DNA of 64,000 bases from positions 1 to 64,000 of the forward strand of contig JADYYS010000024.1 of assembly GCA_020853525.1 (NCBI GenBank), read 5' to 3'. Source of the DNA: Ardenticatenales bacterium (GTDB taxonomy: Bacteria > Chloroflexota > Anaerolineae > Epilineales > Epilineaceae). The first letter of the stretch is position 1; every line of letters starts with the position of its first letter. Shown here in pieces: positions 18,134 through 26,695 of this stretch. The position numbers and the translations under genes were made by a program. Below the pieces are notes generated by a model. The model was not told the DNA's origin. It saw nothing but the letters and a program-made list of their open reading frames with translations, and did no database searches.

Positions 18134-18352
18134 GGTGCGGTCGGCCGGAGGCTCGTCCGCCGCCGTGCCCGGCTCGCGGACGGGCTCCGCACGGCGGATC
18201 GCCGCCACCGGGTACCGCACCGGAGGGCAGTCGCGCTATGATCCGGGCGCGATGCTGGCCGGGGCCATCCGCTCCGTGCCGTGCGTCGTGCGGACGCGGC
18301 AGTGCGGACCTGGCCGCGCGAACGACGATCGGTCGTCAGAGGAGGGTTGAGG

Positions 18353-18754
18353 GTGAGCGGACCGGCCGAACTGTACATGGACTTCCTGGGCGGCGAGGGC
18401 TATCGCCCGACCGTCGACAACGACGGCGACGTCGTCTTCAAGGTCGAGGGCGGCCTCTACTACATCGATGTCGACGCCGACGATGCGGCGTACTTTCGCG
18501 TCGTCTACCCGAACTTCTGGTCGATCGAAAACCCGGACGAGCTCCTGCGGGCCAGGGCCGCCGCCAACCACGCGACGGCGACGACGAAGGTGGCCAAGGT
18601 CTACGTCCGCCCGGACGAGACGGACACGATCGCGGCCGTCGAGATCTACGTCGATCCGCCGGAGGACTTCAAGGCCGTCTTCACGCGGGCGATCGGTGCC
18701 CTGCAGCACGCCGCGAGCACGTTCCGCATGGTGATGCGCGGCGAGGCACCGTGA
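18353..18754 (+). CDS. YbjN-like domain protein
   Basis: A 133-residue protein with a GTG start behind GAGGAGGG. The sequence AELYMDFLGGEGYRPTVDNDGDVVFKVEGGLYYIDVDADDAAYFRVVYPNFW and the later VKVYVRP-like strand and PEDFKAVFTRAIGAL helix resemble the YbjN/type III chaperone-like fold, which is thought to bind other proteins. The assignment is by eye and moderate. A TATGAT hexamer at 18237-18242 could be a -10 element for this gene. It precedes two antiporter-like membrane genes on the same strand. Confidence 0.6.
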   Translation: MSGPAELYMDFLGGEGYRPTVDNDGDVVFKVEGGLYYIDVDADDAAYFRVVYPNFWSIENPDELLRARAAANHATATTKVAKVYVRPDETDTIAAVEIYVDPPEDFKAVFTRAIGALQHAASTFRMVMRGEAP

Positions 18755-18817
18755 CGGCGCACGAGGATCCGGCCACGGGCGTTCCCCGTCCGCGCGGCGG
18801 ATGACGTTCGGCCCTCG

Positions 18818-21100
18818 ATGATCCGAGCCCTCCTCGCCGCCCCGCCGGTTCTGCTCGGGATCGCCGCGCTCGTCGCCGCCTTCCCGTGGCCGCTGCGCAA
18901 TCCGGCGCTGGCTGATCGCCTGCGCCGCCTCGCGCCGGTCGCCGCAGCGACGGCGGCGGTCGGTTCCGCACTGGCCCTCGCGGCGCTCGGCCTGCGCGGG
19001 ACGCCGCCCGTCCGCCTCATCCTGTCGCCATGGCTCGACGGCGACGGCCCGGCGCTCGAGTCGAACGCCCTCGTGGCGATCGCGCTCACCGTGATCGGCC
19101 TTCTGGGCCTCGTCGCCGCGCTGCGGGCATTGGCCGAAGAGGGTACGGCGGCCGCGCCGCTGGCGGTCTGCGCCGCCGCGGCGCTGATGGCGGCGGCCGG
19201 CACGGAGCGGCTCGGGCTCGTGTTCGGCTGGATCGTCCTCGACGCGACGCTCGCCGTCGTCGGCGGGGGCCGGCAGGGGCTGCTGGCAGGGCAGGCCGGC
19301 CTGTTCATGCTCCTTGCCGGCCTGACCGGCACGCGGCGCTTCTACCTGGAGGCCGCCAGCCTCGTCCGCGCCGGAATGTACCCGCTTTGGTGGTCCGTCC
19401 CGCGCAGCCGTCCGGCCGCCGTGTGGCAGGCGATCGGCATTCGCCTCGCGCCGACCGTGGCCGGTCTGGCGATGGCGCTGCAGGTGATCACCCCATCGCG
19501 CTCCGAGGCCGGGATGTCGGCCGCTACGCTCGGGCCGGGCCTCGTGGCGCTGACGTTCGGCGCGCTCCTGGCGTTCTTCGCCCGCGAGCGCGCCGCCGCT
19601 CTCGACTGGACCGTCACGGCACATGCCGGCCTAGCCATGCTGGCGATCGGCCTCGTCGATCCGGCCGGGCAGGCCGTCGCGTTCGTCCTGATGGTCGATC
19701 TGGCCCTGATCTTCGGCGCCCGCTACGCTGCTGAGGGCCTTGGCGCCGGGCGCGCGGTCCGGCTCGTGCGCTTCGGCGCATGGGCAAGCCTCGTCGGGCT
19801 GCCGCCGACGCTGGGCTTCGTCGGCCGCTGGACGGTCTACCACCAGCTCGTCGAACGCCAAGCGTTCGGTCCGCTGATCTGGGTGATGGCGATGAGCGCG
19901 CTGCTCGTCGCGCCCGATCACCCGAACTGGCTGCCCAGTCCTCGCGCGCGCCGCGCCTCGTCCGCCGCCGTCGCCGTGCCGCTCGTCCTCGTCGCGCTCA
20001 GCCTCGGCCTCGGCCTGGCATTTCGCTGGCTCGGCCCGATCGTCGCGGCCTCCGGCGGCGACGTGCCCGACCCGATGCGCCTGATCACGGCCCGGCCGAG
20101 CGTCCTCCTGCTCATCGTCGCCGGGCCGGCGATCGGCTGGCTGGCACGTCGGCTGCAGGTCCGCACCGGGATGCGCGATCGCAGCCAGCGCACGCGCCGT
20201 GCCCTCCGCCTCCGCGAGCCGATCAACGCCACCGGTCGCGTCCTCGTCCGCAGCGGCGCGATCCTCCAGCTCAGGAGCGGGCTCGTCGCCGGGCGTCGAT
20301 CGTTGGCCCTCACGCTGCTTGCGGTCGTCGCCACAAGCGTCGCCCTCGTGGGCGGGGATGCGGCACGCCCGGCTCCGGCGTGGCCGCCGGTCGGCCAGAT
20401 CGCGCTGCTGGCGCTCGCCATCGGGATCATCGCCACCGTTATCCTGCCCCGTGCCCCGGCGCTGACGCTCGGCGGACTCGGCGCCGCCTACGTGCTCGGC
20501 GCCGTCGTCGTGTTCGGCGGGGACGGCGGAGCGCGGGGCGTCATCGCAGCCATCAAGCTGATCGTCGGCCTGATCGTCGTGACGATGTTGTCTCTGTCGA
20601 TCCTGCAGGCGCCCCTGGGTCCGCGGACGGATCCGCGGACGGAACGGCGGATCGATCGGCAAATCGTGTCGACGGCACGGCGGCTCCGGCAGGTGCCGGG
20701 CACGGCCGGCCGCGTGCGCAGCGACCGGCTCGTGCCGGCATTGGCGCTGGCCATTGTCGCGCTCGTCGGGTTGGGGATGCAGCCCGGCGTGCTCGCACCG
20801 TACGTCGGGGCCGGCGTCCTGCGGATCGGCATCGTCCTGGCGAGTGGTGGGGTGATCGGCACGGTCTTCGCCGGCAGCGCCCTCCAGCTGGCGGCCTCGG
20901 TGCTGTTGGCGCTGATCGGCAGCGAGGCGATCTATGCGTCGCTCGATGCCGGTCTGTTGGTGTCGGGCGGTCTGGCCGGACTCCAGCTCCTGTTCACGAT
21001 CGTGGCGTCGTTCTTCATCGGCCAATCGCCGCTGTCCGGCGGTACGCCGAACGAGCCTGCGCGCGGCGACGCCGCCAGCGTCCAGCCTGAGGTGGTGTGA
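18818..21100 (+). CDS. complex-I/Mrp antiporter-like multi-helix membrane protein, probable fusion
   Basis: A 760-residue, almost entirely hydrophobic protein with around 20 predicted helices. The N-terminal 370 residues resemble the NuoL/M/N antiporter fold: AGMYPLWWSVP aligns with the usual KxxxxPFHxWLP helix and GLPPTLGFVGRW with the usual GIPPxxGFxGK loop. The position of the conserved TM7 lysine is Arg, and the histidine is Trp. The C-terminal half has two further hydrophobic blocks (about 510-600 and 630-740) that weakly resemble MbhD-like and NuoK/MnhC-like subunits, suggesting a fused protein. It is followed after 66 bases by a NuoN-like gene. No NADH dehydrogenase, hydrogenase or other redox partner genes are nearby. 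Start codon has no clear ribosome-binding site. Confidence 0.6.
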   Translation: MIRALLAAPPVLLGIAALVAAFPWPLRNPALADRLRRLAPVAAATAAVGSALALAALGLRGTPPVRLILSPWLDGDGPALESNALVAIALTVIGLLGLVAALRALAEEGTAAAPLAVCAAAALMAAAGTERLGLVFGWIVLDATLAVVGGGRQGLLAGQAGLFMLLAGLTGTRRFYLEAASLVRAGMYPLWWSVPRSRPAAVWQAIGIRLAPTVAGLAMALQVITPSRSEAGMSAATLGPGLVALTFGALLAFFARERAAALDWTVTAHAGLAMLAIGLVDPAGQAVAFVLMVDLALIFGARYAAEGLGAGRAVRLVRFGAWASLVGLPPTLGFVGRWTVYHQLVERQAFGPLIWVMAMSALLVAPDHPNWLPSPRARRASSAAVAVPLVLVALSLGLGLAFRWLGPIVAASGGDVPDPMRLITARPSVLLLIVAGPAIGWLARRLQVRTGMRDRSQRTRRALRLREPINATGRVLVRSGAILQLRSGLVAGRRSLALTLLAVVATSVALVGGDAARPAPAWPPVGQIALLALAIGIIATVILPRAPALTLGGLGAAYVLGAVVVFGGDGGARGVIAAIKLIVGLIVVTMLSLSILQAPLGPRTDPRTERRIDRQIVSTARRLRQVPGTAGRVRSDRLVPALALAIVALVGLGMQPGVLAPYVGAGVLRIGIVLASGGVIGTVFAGSALQLAASVLLALIGSEAIYASLDAGLLVSGGLAGLQLLFTIVASFFIGQSPLSGGTPNEPARGDAASVQPEVV

Positions 21101-21166
21101 GTTGGGCACGTGTGCGTGGTGCGGTGATCCTGCCGGCAGGCAGCCGGCGGCGCGGGTGCGCGGCGC

Positions 21167-22510
21167 GTGACCGGTCTGCTGCTCCTCGTGGCCACGCTGC
21201 TGCTGCCGCTGGCCGCGGCCGGCATGAGCGTTCGGCTGCGTGCGGCGCAGGCGCTCCGGATGAGCACCGTCGTGGCGCTCGTCCTTGTGGCCGCCGCGAC
21301 GCTGGCCGTCGTCGACGCCACGGTGCCGTTGATCGGTCTCCGCGCGCTCGAGATGACGCGCATCGCCCAGCTCGGCATCCAGCTCGAGGCGCTGGCGATG
21401 CTCGGCTTGGTCATGGGCCTTCACCGCGCGCCACCGGATACCGTCACCCGCTGGCTGCCGGTGGCATGGACCAGCATGGCCGGTCTGTCGGCCGCGCTCC
21501 TGATCAACAGCCTGCCGATCGGCCTGATCGCGTTCGTGGCCGCGGCCCTGCTCTGGGCCTTCGGCCTTCCCGAGGGCGAGCGCGGCGCGGCGATGGGCGC
21601 GGTCTTGCGCTACGCCGCCCTCCTGGCGCTCGTCATCCCACTCCTGCTGTCGGCCTACCGACTGGCCGAGCTCCGACCCTCCGCCGTGGACAAGGGCGAC
21701 CTGGAGCACCTCGTCCTGGCCCTCGTCGTGCCGGCGTTCGCCCTCCTGCTCGGCCTGATCCCGATGCATGCCTGGGTGCTGACCCTTGCCAGCGGCGCGC
21801 CGCGCACGATGCTCTTCGGCGTCCTGACGCTCGTCCAGACGGCCGGCTTCGCGCTCCTGCTGCGGACGCTCGAGGACCTCAAGTGGCTGACCGCCACCGC
21901 GACGGCGCCGCTCGTCTTCGGCGGCGCCGTCTCGGCCTGCCTCGGTGCTTGGCTGGCCCTCTCCGCCCGCATCGAGGATCCCGACGACTGGCTCGTGTAC
22001 GCCATCGTGGCCAACAGCGGCATGTTGATCGTCGGTCTCGGCACGCAGTCGCGCGCGGCGGCGCTCGGCGTCGTGCTCATGCTGTTCGCGCGGGTGCTGG
22101 CGCTCGTGCTGCTTGGCGTCGGCCGCCGTGTGACCGGCCTGCGCCAGCGGGCAGCCTCCGCTGTGGCGCTCCTGACGCTGGCCGGGACGCCCGGGCTGGC
22201 CGGCTTCCCCGGCTTGTGGCGGATCCTCCAGAAGCTGGCCGGTGAGGCCGGTGGAACGGCGGTGCAAGTCCCCTTCGGCACGCCGGCCCATCTGGCGCTC
22301 CTCTCGGCCAGCGCGCTGCTCTTCGCCACCGCGGTCCGTCGCTGGGACGCGCCGCTCGACACGGCCGGTGTGCCGGAAGGCCGCGACGTCGGGGGCGAGC
22401 GCGCGGTCATCGTACTCATCGTGCTGATCGTGGCCCTCGGCATCGCGCCGCAGTTCGTCAGCGGTGCGTTCGGCCGTGCCTTGGCCGACATGTTCTTCCA
22501 GGCCGACTGA
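21167..22510 (+). CDS. NuoN-like antiporter-family membrane protein
   Basis: A 447-residue protein with about 13 helices and a GTG start. GLIPMHAWVLTLASGAPRT aligns without gaps to the NuoN signature VPFHxWTPDVYxGAP, VANSGMLIVGL to the TM10-11 region, and GTPGLAGFPGLW to GIPPLAGFxGK. By eye, the lysine five residues before the PFH-type proline (K217 in E. coli NuoN) is Leu here and the TM8 lysine (K247) is Gln. Those lysines are needed for proton translocation, so a pumping role is doubtful. The gene sits between a related larger protein and ftsK (16-base gap), and is probably co-transcribed with both. Confidence 0.65.
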   Translation: MTGLLLLVATLLLPLAAAGMSVRLRAAQALRMSTVVALVLVAAATLAVVDATVPLIGLRALEMTRIAQLGIQLEALAMLGLVMGLHRAPPDTVTRWLPVAWTSMAGLSAALLINSLPIGLIAFVAAALLWAFGLPEGERGAAMGAVLRYAALLALVIPLLLSAYRLAELRPSAVDKGDLEHLVLALVVPAFALLLGLIPMHAWVLTLASGAPRTMLFGVLTLVQTAGFALLLRTLEDLKWLTATATAPLVFGGAVSACLGAWLALSARIEDPDDWLVYAIVANSGMLIVGLGTQSRAAALGVVLMLFARVLALVLLGVGRRVTGLRQRAASAVALLTLAGTPGLAGFPGLWRILQKLAGEAGGTAVQVPFGTPAHLALLSASALLFATAVRRWDAPLDTAGVPEGRDVGGERAVIVLIVLIVALGIAPQFVSGAFGRALADMFFQAD

Positions 22511-22526
22511 ACGCCGCCGGACCACG

Positions 22527-25103
22527 ATGCGCCCGTCCGCCGCCACACCGCCGGCTGTCCAACCGCCCCGCTCTGCGCCGGGCGGGGTAGCGCCGGGCCG
22601 TGGTGCACCGGGCAGCATGGCACCGGGCGGCGCTCCGCCGAGCGTCGCTGGGCGGCCGCCCGCGCTCGGATGCCTCGGCGCTGCGCTCGTCGTGATCGGC
22701 GGCGTGCCGCTCGTGTCCCTGTTCACCGCCTGGACGACGCCCTATCGCACGCTGCGCGCCGGTTTCGGCCTCGGCGCGCTGCCGGTGGCGCTGGCAGCCG
22801 TCGTGGCCGGCGTCTGGCTCGTCCGCCGCCGCAACGCGCCGCTGATCGACGTGCCGTGGGGGCGGGCGCTGGCGGCGGAGGTCGGTGCACTGTCTGCGCT
22901 GGCGCTGCTGTCGGCCGCCACCGGCAGCGATGCGCCGGGCGACTGGGGGGCAGGCGGCGGCCTCGGCTGGGCGATGCTGTTCGGCGCGCGCCGGCTGGCC
23001 GGCCAGCTGGGTGCCGTCGCGCTCTGGATGGTCGTCGGCGTCGCGGCGACGCTGCTTGCATTCTCGGGCGGCGCGGCGGTGGCGGCCTACCTGGACACGG
23101 TGGCCGGCGGGCGCGACGACGAGGACGAAGACGAAGCCGAAGCCGATTGGACGCCGCCCAAGCCACCGGCGGCGGCTGGGCGACAGGTGGCCCTCCCGCC
23201 GGCCGGCGGCATTCGGTCGGGCGGAAACCCGGCATCGACGAGCGGGCCGCACGGGGCGCCGGCACAGCAGGCGCCGGGCACGTTGTCGGCGGAGGAGGCG
23301 AGTGGTGCACGTCTGAGATCCGCTCCTGCGCCACGTTCCGGTGCGGGCCAAGGGCCGTCCGTGCAGCCGACCACGGCGCATCCGACGTCGGCACCGCCGA
23401 CCGGCACCCGCACGTCCGCCTCCCCTACGACCCCGCCGACGGACCCCACCGCACCGTCATCCCCCCGCGTAGGGGCGGGTCTCAGACCCGCCCATGGCAC
23501 GCCCCCCCCCTCCGCCCCGCCTCCCGCCCCCCCCACGCGCCCCCTGAAGATCCGCAGCGCCATGGGCTCTGCCGCCGCGGACAGCGGGATCCGCCGTGTC
23601 GTTCGCGGCGACGCGCTGCCCGAGCTCTCCCTCCTGGACGAGGCGACCGGTGTCGCGACGGACGCCGACGGCCTGCGGGCGACGGGGCGCAAGATCGAGG
23701 CGACGCTCGCCTCGCTTGGCGTGCCGTCCGAAGTCGTCGACATCGAGGTCGGGCCGACGGTGACGCGGTTCGGCGTCGTGCCGGGGTACGTCGAGCGGGG
23801 CGGCGAGAAACGGCGGGTGCCGGTGGCGCGGATCGCGCAGCTCAAGCACGACCTCGCGCTGGCGCTCGCCGCACCGACGATCCGCATCGAGGCGCCGATC
23901 CCGGGGCGGGCGATGGTCGGGATCGAGGTGCCGAACGCCGAGACGGCCGCCGTCGGGCTGCGCGCCTTGCTCCAGGACCGGACGTATCGTCAGGCGGCGC
24001 GCGACAACCCCCTCCTGATCGCGCTCGGTCGGGATGTCGCCGGGGCGGTCGCCGTCGCCGACCTGGCGCGGCTGCCGCATCTCCTCATCGCCGGCTCGAC
24101 GGGCAGCGGCAAGAGCGTCGGGTTGAACACGATCCTGGCGTGCCTGCTGTTCCGGAACACGCCCGAGAGCCTGCGGCTCGTGCTCGTGGACCCGAAGCGC
24201 GTCGAGCTCTCGCGCTGGGGCAAGGCGCCGCATCTGCTGGCGCCGGCGATCACGGACGCGCCGGAGGTCGTCGGGGCACTGCGCTGGCTCGTGGCGGAGA
24301 TGGAGCGTCGCTACGAGGCGCTCGCACGCGTCGGTGTGCGCGACCTCAAGGCCTACAACCGCGCGCTGCCGGCCGGCACGCCGCCGGAGCCCGTGATCGT
24401 CACCGTCATCGACGAGCTGGCCGACCTCATCCTCCAGCTCGGCGCCGACGTCGAACCCGAACTCGTCCGGATCGCCCAGAAGGCGCGCGCCGTCGGCCTG
24501 CACCTGATCGTCGCCACGCAGCGCCCGTCGACGGACGTGCTGACCGGGACGATCAAGGCGAACTTCCCGGCCCGCATCGCTTTCGCCGTCGCCAGCGCCA
24601 CGGACTCGCGCGTCATCCTGGACACGCCGGGTGCCGAGGCGCTCCTCGGCCGCGGCGACATGCTCTTCCAGGCACCGGACGCGCCCCGGCCCCGCCGGAT
24701 TCAAGGCGCCTTCATCAGCGACGACGAGCAGTCGCGGCTCATGGCCTTCTGGTCGTCCGGCGCCTGGCCCGCCCCCGGCCGCCTCCCGCCGTGGCTCGAC
24801 CTGATCCCGGGCGAGGACCCCGACGAGGACCTCTACCAGGCCGCCGTCGCCGTGGCGGAGCGCGAGTCGGGCGTGAACGCGTCGTTGCTGCAGCGGCGGC
24901 TCAAGGTGCCGTTCAGCAAGGCGCGCGAGCTGTTGGAGCGGCTGGCGGGGGAAGGGTACGTGTCGTCGGTCGGGCGGCGCGAGGGGGGAAGGCCGCGGGT
25001 GTTCGGGGCACGGGGGGGTGGGGATGACGGGGGAAATGGTGGCGGGGATGGGGATGAGGACGGCCGGGACGACGATTTGGCGTGGGTGAACGACGACACG
25101 TAG
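22527..25103 (+). CDS. ftsK: DNA translocase FtsK/SpoIIIE family
   Basis: The 858-residue protein has four N-terminal hydrophobic segments (about 45-180), a Pro/Ala/Thr-rich linker (about 190-340), and an FtsK motor. Motor motifs are Walker A GSTGSGKS, DPKRVELSRW, Walker B VTVIDELADLI and ATQRPSTDVLTGTIKANFPARIAF. A C-terminal winged-helix gamma-like domain (DEDLYQAAVAVAE...RRLKVPFSKARELLERLAGEGYV) follows, then an acidic Gly-rich tail. It pumps chromosomal DNA through the closing septum. I chose the ATG 16 bases after the upstream stop; in-frame codons upstream would overlap that gene. The linker carries an inserted palindromic repeat, and the stop codon TAG is the first part of another. Confidence 0.95.
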   Translation: MRPSAATPPAVQPPRSAPGGVAPGRGAPGSMAPGGAPPSVAGRPPALGCLGAALVVIGGVPLVSLFTAWTTPYRTLRAGFGLGALPVALAAVVAGVWLVRRRNAPLIDVPWGRALAAEVGALSALALLSAATGSDAPGDWGAGGGLGWAMLFGARRLAGQLGAVALWMVVGVAATLLAFSGGAAVAAYLDTVAGGRDDEDEDEAEADWTPPKPPAAAGRQVALPPAGGIRSGGNPASTSGPHGAPAQQAPGTLSAEEASGARLRSAPAPRSGAGQGPSVQPTTAHPTSAPPTGTRTSASPTTPPTDPTAPSSPRVGAGLRPAHGTPPPSAPPPAPPTRPLKIRSAMGSAAADSGIRRVVRGDALPELSLLDEATGVATDADGLRATGRKIEATLASLGVPSEVVDIEVGPTVTRFGVVPGYVERGGEKRRVPVARIAQLKHDLALALAAPTIRIEAPIPGRAMVGIEVPNAETAAVGLRALLQDRTYRQAARDNPLLIALGRDVAGAVAVADLARLPHLLIAGSTGSGKSVGLNTILACLLFRNTPESLRLVLVDPKRVELSRWGKAPHLLAPAITDAPEVVGALRWLVAEMERRYEALARVGVRDLKAYNRALPAGTPPEPVIVTVIDELADLILQLGADVEPELVRIAQKARAVGLHLIVATQRPSTDVLTGTIKANFPARIAFAVASATDSRVILDTPGAEALLGRGDMLFQAPDAPRPRRIQGAFISDDEQSRLMAFWSSGAWPAPGRLPPWLDLIPGEDPDEDLYQAAVAVAERESGVNASLLQRRLKVPFSKARELLERLAGEGYVSSVGRREGGRPRVFGARGGGDDGGNGGGDGDEDGRDDDLAWVNDDT
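23473..23493. repeat. GTAGGGGC-type palindrome inside the ftsK linker
   Basis: Ten-base arms GGGCGGGTCT/AGACCCGCCC flank one base and are preceded by CGTAG, the same left end as the intergenic elements. It is read in frame and encodes part of PRVGAGLRPAHGT in the flexible linker. This indicates insertion of the element into a coding region where it is tolerated. Confidence 0.75.
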
Positions 25104-25123
25104 GGGCGACGCATGCGTCGCCC
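25104..25123. repeat. GTAGGGGC-type palindrome directly after ftsK
   Basis: A 20-base perfect palindrome GGGCGACGCA/TGCGTCGCCC starts at the base after the ftsK TAG; the TAG itself is part of the element's TAGGGGC end. The same sequence recurs at 34976-34995. It may act as a terminator hairpin, but no T run follows. Confidence 0.75.
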
Positions 25124-25170
25124 GTGCCGCACGTCGTCAATCCGCGTCGGCATCAACCTTGGCATCAACC

Positions 25171-25199
25171 TTGGCAACTGCCCCCCCCCACCGTAAAAT
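25171..25199 (+). promoter_or_regulatory. sigma-70-type promoter for yebC
   Basis: TTGGCA at 25171-25176 and TAAAAT at 25194-25199 are separated by 17 bases (each five of six consensus positions). A transcript would begin near 25206, about 27 bases before the yebC ATG. A 12-base direct repeat CATCAACCTTGG occurs twice at 25151-25174, overlapping the -35. Confidence 0.6.
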
Positions 25200-25232
25200 C
25201 CCCCGTCGATCGTTCTTCGGGAGGTTCAAGCC

Positions 25233-25985
25233 ATGTCCGGTCACTCCAAATGGGCGAACATCAAGCATAAGAAGGAGCGCAACGACAAGGCGCGCGGCGC
25301 CGGCTTCACCAAGCTGGCGCGTGCGATCACCGTTGCGGCCCGGGAGGGCGGCGGGAATCCGGACATGAACTTCAACCTGCGCCTGGCGATGGACAAGGCG
25401 CGGGCCGGCAACATGCCCAAGGACAACATCGACCGCGCGATCGCCCGCGGCACCGGTGAGGGCGGGTCGATCATCGTCGAGCGCGTGATCTACGAGGGCT
25501 ACGCGATGAACGGCGTCGCCGTCCTCGTCGACTGCACGACGGACAACCGCACCCGTACGGTCGGCGAGGTCCGCAGCGTCTTCTCCCGCCATTCGTGCAG
25601 CATCGGCGAGTCCAACAGCGTGGCGTGGCAGTTCGCGCAGCGCGGCACGATCGCCATTCCGGCCGACGGCCTCGATCCCGAGGTCGTGACGATGGCGGCG
25701 ATCGACGCCGGCGCCGTCGACGTCGAGGCGGACGACGATGTCGTCACGGTCTACACCGAGGTCGAGGACTTCGCACGCGTGAAGAATGCCCTCGCGGCCG
25801 CCGGCTACGACACCACCGAGGCCGAGCTGGCGATGATCCCGTCCGTCATGGTCGAGCTCGACGTGCCGGACACGCTCCAGATCCTGAAGTTCATCGACAA
25901 GCTCGAGAGCCTGGACGATGTCGACCGCGTCTGGTCCAACCTGAATATCAGCGACGAGGCGGCGGCGGCGTTCGACGCGGCGTGA
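25233..25985 (+). CDS. yebC: YebC/PmpR family protein
   Basis: The 250-residue protein has the full family pattern: MSGHSKWANIKHKKERNDKARG, then NMPKDNIDRAIARGTGEG, VIYEGYAMNGVAVLVDCTTDNRTRTVGEVR and AWQFAQRGTI. YebC-type proteins are described as transcriptional regulators and, more recently, as factors that help ribosomes through difficult sequences such as polyproline. The start has GGGAGG eight bases upstream. Next to ruvC as in many bacteria, although here 220 bases with palindromic repeats separate the two. Confidence 0.96.
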   Translation: MSGHSKWANIKHKKERNDKARGAGFTKLARAITVAAREGGGNPDMNFNLRLAMDKARAGNMPKDNIDRAIARGTGEGGSIIVERVIYEGYAMNGVAVLVDCTTDNRTRTVGEVRSVFSRHSCSIGESNSVAWQFAQRGTIAIPADGLDPEVVTMAAIDAGAVDVEADDDVVTVYTEVEDFARVKNALAAAGYDTTEAELAMIPSVMVELDVPDTLQILKFIDKLESLDDVDRVWSNLNISDEAAAAFDAA

Positions 25986-26035
25986 GGGCGGGCAGGGCTC
26001 CCGGCGGTGAACCGCGTGACCGTTACCCCTACGAT

Positions 26036-26049
26036 CCCGTCACATCTCG
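26036..26049. repeat. short match to the end of the 206-bp inverted-repeat element
   Basis: CCCGTCACATCTCG is identical to the outer end of the element at 27968-28173. Similarity stops after the 14 bases (CATGTC here instead of ATTTGC). It may be a decayed or solo end. Confidence 0.45.
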
Positions 26050-26077
26050 CATGTCATTGGCCACACGTCTCCGCTGC

Positions 26078-26155
26078 GTAGGGGCACGGCATGCCGTGCC
26101 CTCCGACGGACCACGTGTTCCCCACGAATTGGGCACGGCATGCCGTGCCCCTACA
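26078..26155. repeat. paired GTAGGGGC palindromes in inverted orientation
   Basis: Two copies of the same 20-base palindrome (26082-26101 and 26131-26150) are flanked on their outer sides by CGTAG on the left and CTACACG on the right, about 30 bases apart. The pair can fold as two hairpins or as one long cruciform. It lies between yebC and ruvC. Confidence 0.75.
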
Positions 26156-26206
26156 CGACGGGTTCGGTGCGCCGATGGACGATGTGCGCCGATGGACGGC
26201 TGATCC

Positions 26207-26695
26207 ATGCGCGTCCTAGGCATCGACCCCGGCACCGCCACCACCGGCTATGCCCTCCTCGACGGCGAGCCACAGCGCCCCGACGAGATCGTCCTCGTCG
26301 AACACGGCGTCATCCGCACCGCGCCGACGACGCCGATGCCCGATCGGCTGCGGGAGATCCACGCGGCCGTGGAGTCGCTGATCGTCGACTTGCAGCCGGA
26401 CGTCGTGGCGATCGAGGAGCTGTTCTTCTCGTCGAACATCACGACCGGCATCACCGTCGGCCAGGCGCGCGGTGTGATCCTGCTGGCGGCAGCGCAGGCC
26501 GGGCTCGACATCGCGGAGTACAAGCCGAACGTCGTGAAGCAGGCGCTGACGGGCTACGGCGCGGCGGACAAGCGGCAGATGCAGGAGATGGTCAAGCTAC
26601 TGCTGCGGCTCAGCAGCATCCCCCGCCCGGACGATGCCGCCGACGCCGTCGCGATCGCGCTGGCGCACATCCAGCTGGGGCGGCTGCCGCGGTGA
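26207..26695 (+). CDS. ruvC: Holliday junction resolvase RuvC
   Basis: The 162-residue protein starts MRVLGIDPGTATTGYAL and carries the four acidic metal ligands: Asp7, the Glu pair in VVAIEELFFSSN, and the two Asp of DDAADAVAIALAH. It cuts four-way junctions symmetrically during recombination, together with RuvAB. Length is normal. RuvA and RuvB genes are not in the window. No strong ribosome-binding site precedes the ATG. Confidence 0.96.
   Translation: MRVLGIDPGTATTGYALLDGEPQRPDEIVLVEHGVIRTAPTTPMPDRLREIHAAVESLIVDLQPDVVAIEELFFSSNITTGITVGQARGVILLAAAQAGLDIAEYKPNVVKQALTGYGAADKRQMQEMVKLLLRLSSIPRPDDAADAVAIALAHIQLGRLPR

Noticed and set aside
16154-18220. Minus-strand open frame of 688 codons opposite the VWA gene
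   Set aside because: No recognisable domain; the + strand has a signal peptide, a MIDAS motif and a good ribosome-binding site.
19631-22726. Minus-strand 1031-codon frame opposite the antiporter-like genes
   Set aside because: Gln/Arg/His-rich shadow of hydrophobic codons; the + strand shows transmembrane periodicity and NuoN motifs.
25151-25174. Two 12-bp repeats CATCAACCTTGG considered as an operator
   Set aside because: Only two copies, without dyad symmetry, overlapping the -35 of yebC; too little to claim a binding site.
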